DNA of 64,000 nt from Coffea arabica (GCF_036785885.1 NC_092322.1:11740466-11804465); one strand, 5' to 3'; counted from the stretch's first letter, positions 37,051-50,714 are shown. The notes: generated from the letters alone by a model not told the origin. Made by a program: numbers and translations.

Positions 37051-39239
37051 TAAGTATCAAATCGTTATAGTATATTTTTCTACAAAAACTTATAAAAATA
37101 GCAATCCAAGCGGGAATGTTTCCATCTTCCATACACGAGACCTTGGTGTTGCAGAACGAAGAAGAGAAGGCGTTTGTTCCTCGGGGTTCTTGTATGGCCG
37201 TAGTTGGCAGGTGCAATGCGTATTTTGCAGTTGTCGAAGCAAATTGTCAATGGTCTGCGTTTGTTGGCGGGCCCGATTTGTTCGATCTGGAATTCTGGAT
37301 AACGGTGTATGATATTCCGACCCAGCTGCCACGCTGATGGAAAAATAATCTCTCAAAAACATGCCATGACAAAATGTAGGATTCAGAAACAGCTAAAATG
37401 ACTGGGGCTATGTCTGGCAATAAAAACACACCAAAGTTGAAATTTCCCTGTTGTGAGCAGTTATCGTGTAACATTTCTGTAAATTTTTGTTATCAGTTTG
37501 CAAATTAAAATCATCTTATGTTGAGTACGTAAACTTGAAGCATAATATAGAGCCAAAAAAAAAATGAGACCCTTAACATGCTCCAATTCCTAATTCTGCT
37601 CACAACTCCAGAATGAAATAATACCTCTATCAGACCAGCACCAGATGATCTCAAACATTCAACAAGAGCAGATGCCGCTTTCTGCATCAAGGAAAGAGTG
37701 AATTCAAGTGGCATTTGGTTTAGAATTCAAAACCTCTAAATTGTGAAGCAATTGAATTGCAGCCAATACCGTCAATAGGGTTGCATTATTTCTAATTCTT
37801 GAACAAGAAGCAATTCTTCAGAACTTTTCCCTGGCTATCAAACAAAGGTCCTTCTATTTTGAGACGCAAAATAAAAGGTGGGCTCGATGTTATTTTTTTT
37901 GTGAGAGTTTAAATTTTATAACTATAGTCTAGGCCATTCAGGAGATTAGTTATAACTTTAGAACTTTGTAGTGTGTTCACTCCCTTTTTTTGGTGTGCCT
38001 ATGTATAGAGTAAAAAATCATGAAAAAGTAAGAATATGCTATAGATAAAACTTCCCACGAATATGTAGTGAACAGACAAATAGAGAACGAGGATGCACAT
38101 CTCATTTGGGCAAACCATTGGCTAATTCGTGTGAGATACTCAAAGATTTTACGATGAAATGGAAATTTCTACTGAATTTTACGGTTGAGACTTAAAATTT
38201 GATATGTCCGACATGTATCCAAATTTTTTTGTTACTATTACATATGCTATTTTTTGTTATTTCCAAAAGAAAATATTAGGGCCCTGTTTGGTAACGCAAT
38301 TCAGCACTTAAATTTAATATTTTTTATTAATGTGTTCAAACGTGTTTGATAACAAAAAAAAAAAAAACTTCTTAATTAATTAAGTGGTTTTGGATTGGTT
38401 AGCCAAAACTTACTCTAAAAAAATAAGTGATAAGCTTTTTTACTTATCGCTTAATGAAAAACATGCTTAAATGTTAAGATTTTACTACTTAACAATTGAG
38501 TAATTTAACATATTTAAATTTCAGATTTTAGATTTCAGATATCAATTTTATCAAATGTGTGTAGATGTGGTTAATTTGTTAAGTAGAGAGTTATATGTAT
38601 AGTCTCATCATATATATCAATGGAACAGGAAGCAGTAAGGGTATTGTGATGTAGTAGGTGAACAAGTCACCAAGAAGATAAAAATTTCTAACTCAAAGCT
38701 TTTTCTTGAGTGAAATCTTTTTTTGTATTCAGATTCAGACTAAGTATAAAAGGTCATGATCTAATACAATGGTGTGCTTTGAACGAAATGCACTGACGGA
38801 TAAGAACCTCTGCGTCATAGTTGTTTGAATTTAACTATTTTTTTAGCTTCAATTTCTTGTCCAAGCTTTTGCCATTGAAAAATTATGGATGTTATATTAT
38901 TAGGGTTTGACTAAACAACCAACGGGTCATTATTATGAGAAATAGATAAATTTAATCGTTTGAAAAAACCATCTGCCACGTATCAGTAAATCCTTTGCCG
39001 TATCTAAACAATTTAGTTTAATTATTGGTTTCATTTTGCTCAAAAATACCACGGTGATGAACGTCTTATAGTTCTGTCCTATAGTTCAGTCATTTTGGGC
39101 TATATCAACGAACGAAAAAAGGCAAAAGATGATGATGACCTTATTTTCGGTTGTTTTAGATTCTGCAAAATCTGATTATAGAGAATAATCAGAATCAACA
39201 AACGTTACTCTTTGGATGATTATGGATTTTAACTTTTTT
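37051..39239. other. Spacer with a GC-richer island and a repeat fragment
   Basis: The segment 37110-37340 is GC-richer and open in both strands, but I recognise no protein in it. The segment 38280-38350 starts GGGCCCTGTTTGGTAACGCA and is a terminal fragment of a dispersed element. No gene is supported. Confidence 0.35.
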
Positions 39240-39241
39240 TA

Positions 39242-39570
39242 CTCCCTCCGTCCCACTTTGATAGTCATGTTTCTTTTTTCACACAGTTTAAGAAAAAGTA
39301 GTTAATTTTGTTGGAAAAGTAAATTTAGATTGCTATTCTCCTAAAATACCCTCACATTAAATAGAGTACAATTTTATGAGAACTTGAATTGATGGTTAAA
39401 AAAGAATCAACTCTCATTAAATGGGGTAGGCTTATAGTAACAACAACTTATATTAAATAAGGGTATTTTAGGAAAATTAAAATACAACTACATTCTTCAA
39501 TTGGAAAGTGGACTACAATTTGGGACAGACGAAAAAGGAAAACAGGACTATCAAAGTGGGACGGAGAGAG
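39242..39570. mobile_element. Stowaway MITE (Tc1/mariner)
   Basis: The left end CTCCCTCCGTCCCACTTTGA and the complementary right end (GTGGGACGGAGAGAG) are classic Stowaway termini. A TA duplication lies on both sides (39240-39241 and 39571-39572). The element is 329 bp, without coding capacity. Confidence 0.92.
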
Positions 39571-39572
39571 TA

Positions 39573-41063
39573 CAACTTTTATTAAAAAAATTTATAATCA
39601 GAATATACAAGCAATCAGGAACATTGCAAAAACTAATTATCCAAAATCAGAATTTATAATCAATTAAAAAAATCAGCTGAGAACGGATCCAAAATCATTT
39701 TTCAACTATACTTTTCTTTGCTATCTAGTCATCAACTTTTTACGTCAATAGTGCATAACACGTATTTTCATTTCTAAACATGGTTAAATGAATCCATCCC
39801 TTACTCTGAGACAAATCTACCGAGAATAATGCAATTCTATGAATCATGTCATCTGAAAATCCGTCAATTTTGGAATATATTTTAACTATTCAAGAGTCTG
39901 AAGACGTGTTTGAACATGATAAGCTAACCGGTTTTGAAGCACAAAGCATAAGCATGTGGTTAAAATGCTTATGATGGTATAATTACAAAGCAGCAATCAT
40001 TTGTGGATACTATGTCTTGTTTTTCAGAAAAAAAGAAAAAAAAAATGAATGTGGGGTGACAACCGGCCCAAAAAGAAATTCTCATGTTCCAATAAAAATA
40101 TTCTCCATATCAGAATTTCTCGAAGAAAAAACCACGATAAGGAATATTTTCACTGTACTTCGTCTTTTTCTTTTCCCACCTTTTCTGGTGGTTTCCCCTC
40201 TGGTGTCATATTCCATGCCAGCCAAACATGGGGCAAATCAAGCACTAAAGGAAAAATAAATTGTAAAAAATATAAGAAAATAAAAGCACACTTTTCTTTT
40301 ATAAGTTTACCAGGAACTACAATAGTTGAGTATCACATAGGAATTACAATTCAATAATATTAACACAAATTAAGTCACAAATGGAGGGATGAATATTAGC
40401 ATACGGTTAATCCTAGAGCTTCTAATCTTTTAGACCTTAAAATTAACAGAAATAAACCGTAACAGCCATAATCTTTTTCTCATAATTGATGAAATTAACA
40501 AAAAAATTTATTCAGCAATATTTACTTCTTAGAATTTTTTTTTTATTTTTATTGAACTAGAAGTAAGCTCCAGCAAAAGGACAATTCTTTCATTTTAGTA
40601 GTGCTAAGCTAGACAAAACTTCAAAAAGAAAAAGGTTCCCAATTGAATCCAGTCCTCTAGTTTAAATCATACAGCTGCCAATAAATTAAACTACCGCTCC
40701 CAGCCAATAAGTTAGAACTGATTGCAGACACACGCAACCATAAAAAGCTAAAAATGATTGAGACTATGAAACTTCTGGCATATTTCCTTGCAGCTGTAAC
40801 TTATAATAGGAAAAGAAAAGGTTTGTTTGAATTGATGGGATTTGGAGGGATTTTCCGGATGGTCTTCTTGTGTCCAAATCTAGAACACGTCAAGATGGTT
40901 TTCTTGATCAAGCATTTACCTAACCCCAATAAGCCAATTTAAATTTTACTACATCTTTTGGAGGGTTGATTGGACACCACTAATTAGCTTTTTATCGTTT
41001 TCATTTTTCCTTACTTTTGACTCTACATAGACATTTGCCCCAAAAATTTTCTGCATATACGTT
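39573..41063. other. Gene-free AT-rich spacer
   Basis: No gene is supported; frames are short and of spacer composition. Confidence 0.5.
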
Positions 41064-42769
41064 GGGTCCGTTTGGATTAGCTGTTTTTGGGGTTGTTTTT
41101 CAAAAACAATACTGTAGCATTTCGTTTTTGAAATACAAGTCCGTTTGGATTAGTTGTTTTTGGGGTTGTTTTTCAAAAACTATATGACAAACTTTTACTG
41201 TAGATGTTTTTTGGATTATTTTTAGAGGTATTTTTAAAACATATTTTTGAGTATTTTATAATTTATAATTTATATATTTTTATATTTATATACATTTATG
41301 CATTTATAATACATTTATAAATAAATATATTTATATATTTATATAAAAATATATCAATATATTATAAATGTATTATATTATACATAATACATAATATAAA
41401 TATATAAATGTATATTATTATAAATGTATAAATTATAAATGAATATTATATAAATGTAAAAATTATAAATTATAAATTTTATATAAATATATATTTATGC
41501 ATTTATAATACATTTATAAATATTTATAATTAAATATATTTATATATTTATATAAAAATATATAAATGTATTATATTATATCTAATACATAATATAAATA
41601 TATTTAGAAATGTATAAGTGTATATTATTATAAATATATAAATTATAAATGAATATTATATAAATGTATAAATTAATATATCATAAATATATATTAATAT
41701 TATGTATAAATGTATTAATATAATTAATATAAATATATAAATGTATTAATATTATGTATAAATGTAAAATTAATATAATGTATATTAATATAAATGTGTA
41801 AATGTATTATATTATATATAATACATAATATAAATGTAAATTATAAATATACATAAATATATATATTATGTATAAATGTACATTTATATAAATGTATAAT
41901 CTATATAATATATATTATATTATATTATATATAATTTTGTAATATATATTTTTTGTATAAATATATTATAAATATATAAACATATACATTAAATAAATAA
42001 ATTATATATAATTTGAATATATAAATATATTATTTATAAATATTTAATATATATAATATACATTAATATTAATTATAAATATTTGAATATTAATAAATAT
42101 GGTGTTTATATAATATTTCAATTTGTAATATTTATTGTATATTTCATTATATAAATATTTATATAATATATAAATATATAATATAAAATTTTGCAATTTG
42201 TATAATATACATAATATTGTATATATATAATATAATATACATAATATACATTTATACATTATTACATATTATGTATATTATATATTATACATAACTTTAT
42301 TATACATTATTATACACAATAATGTACATAATAATGAAAGTACATTAATAATATATATATTATAATATAATGTACATAATATATTATGTATAAATATTTA
42401 TACATTTATGTATACAATATTACATATTATGTATATTATATTATATTATGTATAATATTAATGTATGTAAATATTTATATAATATATAATATATAACATA
42501 TATAACATATAAATATATAATTTTCAATTTGTATATTTCAATTTATATATTCAATTTACATATTTCAATTTATATATTTCAATTTATATTATATTAATAT
42601 AAATTGAAATATACATATTAAATTTGTATATTTGGAGTTGTTTTTGATATAATGTTTGGATATGGGTGTTTTTGGAATTATTTTTGAAATACACATTTAC
42701 TGTAGCATTTGGAATGTGAAAAACAGTTTTTCAAAAACAGGTGCAAAAACAAGGAATCCAAACGAACCC
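41064..42769. mobile_element. Terminal-inverted-repeat element filled with A/T
   Basis: The left end GGGTCCGTTTGGATTAGCTG and the right-end complement GGGTTCGTTTGGATTCCTTG open long imperfect inverted repeats that continue as TGTTTTTG...GTTTTTCAAAAAC. A GTT trinucleotide lies on both sides (41061-41063 and 42770-42772) and may be a 3-bp target duplication. The left terminal block is itself duplicated (about 41066 and 41141). The interior, about 41230-42630, is almost pure A and T. No coding sequence is visible. Confidence 0.65.
41230..42630. repeat. ~1.4-kb A/T-only low-complexity block
   Basis: This block consists of interleaved ATAAATAT, TATATTA, AATGTATA and similar words with almost no G or C. 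Irregular higher-order repeats are visible, for example TATAAATGTATTATATTATA recurring. It lies wholly within the inverted-repeat element. Confidence 0.85.
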
Positions 42770-42772
42770 GTT

Positions 42773-44463
42773 ATTATTACTGATAAAAGTCAACGGGAAT
42801 AGGATATAATATTCACGGGTTGTTTGGTAAAAGATTAATTAATAAAAGAAATCCAACTGGGTAACGAGTCAAATTGACATCAGAGCATGTAATGCTCTTT
42901 CCTTGAGCCATTCAAACCAGACAAATCACATTCTTTTGTTATTCCCGTGAAAGAAGATAATGATGTCGATAAAATAAAAAAAAAAAAAAAAAAACCATCT
43001 GCGAGTATGAAAATTACTTTTCATTCCCTTCAGACATTATTGTTTTAACGTTTACAGATAGATTGTAATTTCTGTTCCTGGAAATAAATAATAGCACCGC
43101 CAACAAACAATTAATGAAAAAAAAATTAAAATCTTTTTTTCATAAAAAGCTAAGCTCATCACTCTTACTTATCTACAGAACCTTCTGTTTGGGATTATGC
43201 GGCAAGCCAAGCGGTCCAATTCAATTCAAAGACGTATTTTATATTTCCACTTTTTTTTTTTTTTTTTGGTTGAAAAGTAAGAACTGTAGTAGTTAGAGCT
43301 CATACGATTGCCGTCCAAATTGAAGTGATAACAAATTCTTTCGAAGGCTACAACCTAAAAGTCGTCTCCTTGATGAAATGTGTCATTGATTGCATAAGTA
43401 TTACATAACTTAATTGGTTTCTCTATTTGTACAGGATAGGATACGTGAATTCATTAATTTTGAAGTTATCATTCACCTCTGAATGGCCACGTTTTCACAA
43501 CATACCATCTATTCTTGTTTGAAAAAGTGATACTTGACCAACTTCTTTTTTTTTTTTTTTTTAAACATTTAGGTGGATTCGATTCTAATCATCATTATGG
43601 TTCATAAGGCAGATATGCATTTGAAACCATAGGTCACTTTTAAGATTTCTTATAGATTGCCCACCAACACATTTCTCGTATGGATAGCGAAATTCATACA
43701 TACGATATTTTATAAGAAAATAATTTGTCCATAACTTGTACCGGCACTTAACCAACTTTTAGACATGCAACAAAATAACCCTTGTATCGTTATGCTGGAC
43801 TCCCAAAAGGTAAAAGAGAATGTGAAATTCACATTCTTGAGCATATCCATCTACAAAGCGGATACATGGTATTACGTGGTTTTGATAATTGCAACAAGCA
43901 ATGTAATACTTCAACTGAGTTGAACTTCACATGATGTAATTTCCCATTTTGGCTGGATATGCTCCAATTGCAGACGGATTCAAATTTGTTCTTTGTTTAG
44001 AAAAAAATAAAGAAGTAATTAGTACCCTATTCAACAGTCAAGAACCCAATGATATCAACTTGCTACACTACAGCATACCAGGACATTTTTTTTTTCTTTT
44101 TTTGTAGGAAATGGAGACTTTTACTTGTGAAGAAATGAAGTCCTTTTCCAATTTTCCTGAAAACCATGAAAAAGTGAAGCATAAAGTACTACTGTATAAA
44201 ATATCGTATTGGACCTACATGGAATCAAAAAGCTTTGGAAACAGTAATGATCAAATTGTTCAGAAAAGAAAAATGAAGTAATTCGATAATAGCATAATCA
44301 AGATTTCGAATAAAATTTGGTGGTCGTTGAATTATTCACATGGAGAACATCTGAATCAATAACGACCTAATCAAATCTTGCAAAAAAAAAAAAAAACAAA
44401 AAAAAAGAACCTTGGCAAAACAATCATGTAGGAGATTTACTACTTGAATCTTTGTAAAAAATC
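42773..44463. other. Gene-free AT-rich spacer
   Basis: No gene is supported. Long A- and T-runs occur near 42978-42994, 43251-43267 and 43546-43561. Confidence 0.5.
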
Positions 44464-44808
44464 CACTTTTCGTCCTTAAACTTTGACCTAATGACACATT
44501 TCGTCCCCAAACTTTTAGACGCACCACATTTAGTACATGAATTAATTATTTTGGGCACATTTAGTTCAAAAACGGTAAAATATTCAATTTTGATGGAGAA
44601 AGCTGACGTGGCCGTTGATTTTGATTGAGAAATTATTTTTACTTAACGGCCACATGCCAAACACGTAACTTTCTCCATCCAAATTAAGCAATTTATCATT
44701 TTTGGACTAAATGTGGCAAAAAATAATTAATTCATGTACTAAATGCGGTGCATCTAAAAGTTTGGGAATGAAATGTATCCTTAACTCAAAGTTTAGGGAC
44801 GAAAAGTG
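44464..44808. mobile_element. MULE-like fold-back MITE, copy 1
   Basis: The left end CACTTTTCGTCC plus TTAAACTTTGA and the complementary right end (TCAAAGTTTAGGGACGAAAA) form extended inverted repeats. The two halves match each other over most of the 345 bp: GTACATGAATTAATTATTTT on the left, AATAATTAATTCATGTACTA on the right. No clear target duplication was found. Confidence 0.7.
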
Positions 44809-44932
44809 AAGCATAGTGTGAAAATTTTATGGAAAAGAAATGCTTTCTTTGTGCTAAGCTGGTCGTAGTAAAGCATAGTGTTACTTATCTGCATTAATTA
44901 AAGATAGAGAGTCCCAAATAGTTTGTAAGAGC

Positions 44933-44963
<31 letters not shown>

Positions 44964-45046
44964 TATTTGGAGCATATTTTGGCTTAATAGACAACATTAA
45001 CCCTTTGTCAATACTATTTTCACTAAGTTTTTGGGATTAAAATTGT

Positions 45047-46031
45047 GGGGAAATTTCACTTTTCATTCTCAAACTTTAGATTAAAGATACATTTTGTTCC
45101 CAAACTTTGTGGTGCAACATATTTAGTACATGAATTATCAATTTTTGAACACATTTAGTCTAGAAACGACAAATTAATCAATTTAAACGAGAAAGGATCA
45201 CATGGCCAACACGCAGCCGTTAAGGAAAAAAATCCAAAAAAAAAAACTACCGACTTTTATTGGCTTCATTAGAAAAATATTACAAAAAATATTTTTTGCC
45301 TATATTAAATTTATGTTAAAAAATTACAAAAAAATTTCTTTCATGAGCATATTAAAAAAATTACAAAAATAAATTTTACCTATACATAGAGAAAAGCCAT
45401 AAACTAAACTACTATTAGTTTATGGAAAATAAAAGAAACCTACAAAGAATCCCATGCACAACAGGTATTTTTTCCATTCTTGGAGAACATAAAAAAGAAA
45501 CTATAAAGAGGTAATAATCCTGGACAAAATAGAAGAAAAGTAATAAATAGGTGATAGTTTTTGAACAAGATAAAGAAACAAAAAATACTAACTATTTATG
45601 ACTTTCCACTATTTTATCAAAAAATCAACCCTACTACTGCTAAATTTGGATTGCATTTTCCATCATTTTTCATGGAAAAATTACTGTAACGATTTGATAT
45701 ATGTGAGGGAAAAATGTGATCACGGAAAACGACAATATTTTCCGACGGAAATAAGCAATCCAAACAAGGCTTTGGTAATTTACTTGTGTATGCAAAAGGA
45801 TAGCTCAATTAGTCACAAAAGGCACTGTAAAGGTAAAGAACTATATTAACAAGCCAATCATGATCGTGCTGGTCACGTTACCCTTTTCTATCTAAATTGA
45901 TCAATTTGTCATTTTTGGACTAAATGTATCTAGAAATTGATAATTCATGTACTAAATGTGTTACACCACAAAGTTGGGAAATGAAATGTGTCCCTAGTCC
46001 GAAGTTTGGGGATAAAGTGTGGAATTTTCTC
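45047..46031. mobile_element. MULE-like fold-back element, copy 2, with internal insertions
   Basis: This element is from the same family as the 44.5-kb copy. Left arm 45047-45215 and right arm about 45860-46031 are inverted copies (TTAGTACATGAATTATCAAT on the left, ATTGATAATTCATGTACTAA on the right). The near-duplicated 9-mers TAAAATTGT (45038-45046) and TAAAAATGT (46032-46040) flank it, which fits a Mutator-type 9-bp duplication. The middle contains unrelated AT-rich DNA and a smaller MITE. Confidence 0.7.
45640..45773. mobile_element. MITE nested in the MULE-like element
   Basis: The left end ATTTGGATTGCATTTTCC and right end GGAAATAAGCAATCCAAACA are terminal inverted repeats of the same general type as the 12.7-kb MITE. 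It lies between the arms of the 45.0-46.0 kb element, so it probably inserted into it later. Confidence 0.6.
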
Positions 46032-46040
46032 TAAAAATGT

Positions 46041-48266
46041 CCATTAAATTAAAATTTGCTTAATTCTTATTTTTTATTTAAATTTTGACAATACGACTGG
46101 CTTACGTGATACCTTCCAATATTGTGTTCTACTTAAAAGGCTAACATATAAAATTAGAGAAAAAAAAAAAGGTATAAAAGTCAAATTACGCCTGACATCA
46201 AGAAAACAACAAGAGGATTTTGTCAAAGTTTCTGGCACTCTTGCAGAGATTGGCATGGTCAAACAATTGCCGTTGTCCATGGGACTACACAGATAATCAA
46301 ATCTTGGATGCTTGTAATTATTAGCCAAAATGCATGCACAACATTTTATGAAACTATTGACCGTGAAGGTTGACCAGGTTGGAATATACCCTTACAACCA
46401 AAACCGGATCCTAAGCTCTCTGTCTCTCAGTGTCCATTGATCTTCATACATCCACCTGTAGTTAGACTTTTGGAGGGTTGACTAATACAGCTGCTCAGGT
46501 CACGGCCCTGAAACTAACCACTGCGATGACTGTGGTTGGATCTCGGATGCAGATGAAAAGTCATTTTGGGGGACTAAAGATAAAGTCCTTCTAGATGATC
46601 TATTTCTTGATCTTCAAAGGGTTGTGCATGGGGATGTCATAAGAGAAAATATCCAAATCCAGACCTGCAGTTCTGATGGATGGATGGATGGATTTTACCA
46701 CCAGTTTTACATACCTGGAAATTGCAAAAGAAGACACAAGCCACATAAAACATGATACAAACTTCTTGTTCAATGGAAGAAATATACCATCACGATTCTG
46801 AATAAAGACATGAGCCAAGATCAATGCTGATAATTTCAACGATTATGCATTCGACAAGATGTTACGGAAAGATTTAATTCAATGCTCTCTAAAAAATCCT
46901 ATACATTTTCTCACCTCGAAATTATTAGTTTTTTTTTTTTTTTCTAGTATAACAATTGCGTATGCTTTAATCATAGCACAAATCAAGAAAATGTCAAGTA
47001 CAATTTACAAAACGTGTAACTATGTGCTCCATTTGGATTGGGTCTAGATGTGGACCTATCGGTTAAAGAAATACATCGATCGAGACATGCGATGCCCTTT
47101 GACAAGTCTATGTCCATAAAGTTAGATAAACCTCAAAGCACAGAATAGTCTTTTTCATGACCGGCCCATTTATAGTCCATGCTTTTGAAGAAAACTTTTG
47201 AAGTTAAGACCCTTGTCCAGTGGCTCAGCCTTGTACTATTATTGTACTAGTCATTGGTTATGGGCTGCACAAGTCTCTCGAATATGATAAATGGCACCTA
47301 GGGGACCCTTTATTACTGCAATTTTATGGTGCTAATGTTGTAAATCAATTTGGGAGTCAATTACATGGTAGATTTGCTCCAGTCATTAACGATTCTTGAC
47401 GAAAATTCTAAAAGAGCTTCCAGCTGAAGAGCATCAAGATACTACTACTTAATATTGATGATTCAGCCAAATCGTTAGTTGCATATTTAGTCAAGTCTAT
47501 AGTTGAATCGTGGATTGGCGTTCTTTTGTATGGTCTAAAAGTGTATTCCTAGGCATTCAATTGCTTCTTCAAATGTTATGTAGGCATAGATTGAGCACAA
47601 AAGATGTGTTTTTTTTTTTTATTTTTCCGCCTCAAAAAGTTAAAAGATTTTATTAATCAACTGTAACTTTATGATATTTGGACAAAAGCCCAGCTTTCCT
47701 AGATAGAGTGCTTCTACACTAGAAGATAGGAATGATTCTCTTCTCATCACAAACTATAGTTAATGCATAATGACTGAGATTTATCCATAAATTCATATTG
47801 TTCATATTATATAGACAAAAAGAAACACATATGAAATAGATTATCAAAGGAAGGGTTAGCAAGATGGGGATTTGTGATTGATACATAGTGTAAATAAAAG
47901 CATTATTAGCAAACACTTGGGCATACCTGATCTATATCGATTATGCGCCTCAAATTTTGTCACGCCATCTCACTTATTCAATAATTGAGGATGTGGCAAT
48001 ATTTGGACTACATGATTTACAAAATCAGATCTACCCAACTTTTTACGGAGTCTAAATCGTGTGATGCATTTGTTCTCTTAAACTTATGCATTGGTGTTCG
48101 TAGTACTCCTGAAGAAGGTGTTTATTTATTTCTTCTTCTTCTGGTTCAATTAGATACTTTGAATATCATAAATTAGTTGATTTTAAGAAAAAAGAAAAAC
48201 ACAAACAACATATTGATATGAAAACAACAATGGGCCCATGTATTGTGAGCCCGATATCTCGCCAAT
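46041..48266. other. Gene-free spacer
   Basis: No gene is supported. A short (GGAT)n tract lies near 46677-46692. Confidence 0.45.
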
Positions 48267-48560
48267 GTGGATTTGTCCACTGACAGTAGTGCTATACTGG
48301 AACCAACTAGCTATCAGGCTCTAAGGTGTTGTCATGCTATAGGGGAATTATTTACAAACTGCCAATCAAAACTGGGCTCAAATGGATTTGAACCACTGAA
48401 GGCCCTTCTGGAAAATCCAATAAAGAGCTTTGCCGATTTCCGACCCTCGACACGTCACTTGAACGCGTTTGAGCCATGCAAATTGCCAACGAATTTCATT
48501 TTTTGCTTCTCAAATTTACTAGAGGTACCTCGGCAGTTGCACAGCCAGGCCTTCTAGAAC
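48267..48560 (+). other. GC-richer open segment of unknown nature
   Basis: The frame at 48267-48557 encodes 96 residues and its base composition differs from the AT-rich spacers on both sides. I recognise no domain. It could be a decayed exon or a repeat end. Confidence 0.25.
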
Positions 48561-50597
48561 ATTAGTTAAATACATAGTAACAAATGTTTTAGTACATGAT
48601 GAATAAAAATATAAGAAAAAAATTAAATATAAAAACAATTAAAATTTACTGTGAAAATAAAGTTCATATATAAAGTTAACCCCAATTTATTATGATTTGG
48701 AAAAAAAATTTTTAACCAATATTATGTGTACGTAATGATACCAAAAAAGAAAAGAAAGCAAATCTATTATGAGTGCATTATCGGTTTAATAGCAGCATAG
48801 TTTTAGTTGTAATTAAATAAAGAGTAGTCATAATATTTCTAACATATTAATAATTAGAAAAAATATAGAAAGCCACAAAAACCTGTCACTATCTTCAACA
48901 TCAATAAAAAAAAAATACAAACTTGCATATTTTTCTTTTTTTTTTTTTGAGAGAAAGAGCGAGTTAATCTATCCATTTAAATCATGTCTAATAGCATTAC
49001 AAATAGATGAAAACATTATCTAACCAAATAGTTATAGAATACGTATAGCAAGTTAAAATAAAAACATGAATTGCCATATTTGTAAATCTACATATGCAAA
49101 TTCAAACCCAACAATTTGTTTGATTGCAAATATGTCTTCTTAATCAAAATAGAATTTTCTAATAATATTTTGTAGAGTGACACTCTAAGCTAAAAGCCTC
49201 AATACTAACTTCCCACCAAATGCATTCCTTTGAAAACTGCAATTGTTTTAGCTAGTCAGATCGACAAAATATTATTAACTTCTTTAGTCAAATAGTAATG
49301 ATATGTCCAGTTCTATGCCTAACAATCATCTTAAACTCTAATTACATTATCTATCATTATGGGCAATAGAAAGGGATAAGAGTACAAAGTCATATAGAAC
49401 CAGTTTAAGTAAAAGATTCTGAAATCTAATTTTGCACTTTTTTTTTTATTTCCAAGCTATCATTTGCTAAAATTAAAACCATGAAAATAAACTATCTATT
49501 ATGGATACAAGCTAGTCATTCAAAATGTTGAATGAAGAGATATAAAATATTATCTTCACATTCTAAATTGCTAGCCCAACAATTATTTTACCCGTCATCC
49601 ACCTTATCCAGTTTATAAGCACTTTTCACAATTAATAAACTTTATATAAATTAAAATATAATTACCTATCCATAAATTAAGAGATTATGGTTAATTTTTA
49701 ATTTAATAGGCATCATTTTTTTTTCTTCCTGATCATCGTTTATCTTGGATTTTCATTTATTAGATTTTTTTCTCCTCTACTGTAGTACTATCACCCTATT
49801 ATCAAATAACAATTTTAATAAATAAAAAATTAGAATTAGAATGAATCTGCATAATGGTGTTATTTATTTTATGAGGGAAAACTAGTTACAATTCTTTCAT
49901 TGTTAGCCTAAAAATTCTTCATGTAATCACCACCCGTCTTGTTGTCAGCCTTTTCCAAAAATAAAAAGATCAAAAAGTAGTTTCAGAATAAATAAAATAT
50001 AAAAAACTAAAAAAAATGTTTCTTTAGATTTGGGGAAAAATATTCACAGCATCACATACCTATTTTGGGTAGAAAAGAAAGTTAGATGAAGAAGAAATAG
50101 GTGAGAAAAGCAATAAGCAAAGGTTGCTGATCAAGACGCAAAAAATGACAAAAAAAATCAAATAGTATATACCAAAAAGAGACATTAAAAGTAGAAGATC
50201 ATGAATCATATTTATTGGACTATGGAAGAAAGGAAATATCAAACCCATTCTTGACCTCCGATAATGAAATCATTCATTTAGTTAATTATGGACAAAAATG
50301 AAAGAAAATGCATCAACTAATCCAATAGAGAAAAAATAGAATCAATAATTAATTAGGATGATACGGGAAAAAATAGAGTACAAAGTGAAAACTAAATAAC
50401 AAACCTGCAGTGTACATGGGAATTTGTTTAATTATCTTTAATCAAAAAGGAGAAAGGAAATAAAGTGAACAAAAGAAAAAACAAAGCAAAATGAAGAAAA
50501 GAAAAGGAATGAGCCATGTGTCAAAATGAGAGGGATCCACTTGGCAATCATTGAGGTTGCTATAGTAACTCCACTTTCTTCTTATATAATAGGTAGA
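48561..50597 (-). mobile_element. Possible second Helitron; only the 5' end is visible
   Basis: On the minus strand, TCTACCTATTATATAAGAAG begins at 50597 next to an A. This fits the TC-plus-ATATAAG style of Helitron 5' ends and resembles the end at 4874. I did not find a convincing hairpin plus CTRR end at the other side, so the left limit is a guess. The body is AT-rich with no gene. Confidence 0.35.
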
Positions 50598-50714
50598 TTT
50601 ATCGATTTGGAATAAAATTCCAATCTTCAATTGCAAAATTTTGTTTATTGTGGAGACTAATTAAGCTGATTCAAGAGAACATTTATCAAGTGAAATTAAA
50701 GAAGACAAAGCAAG

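Noticed and set aside
42044..42259. Tyr/Ile-rich 71-codon frame
   Set aside because: It is a chance frame in the A/T-only block.
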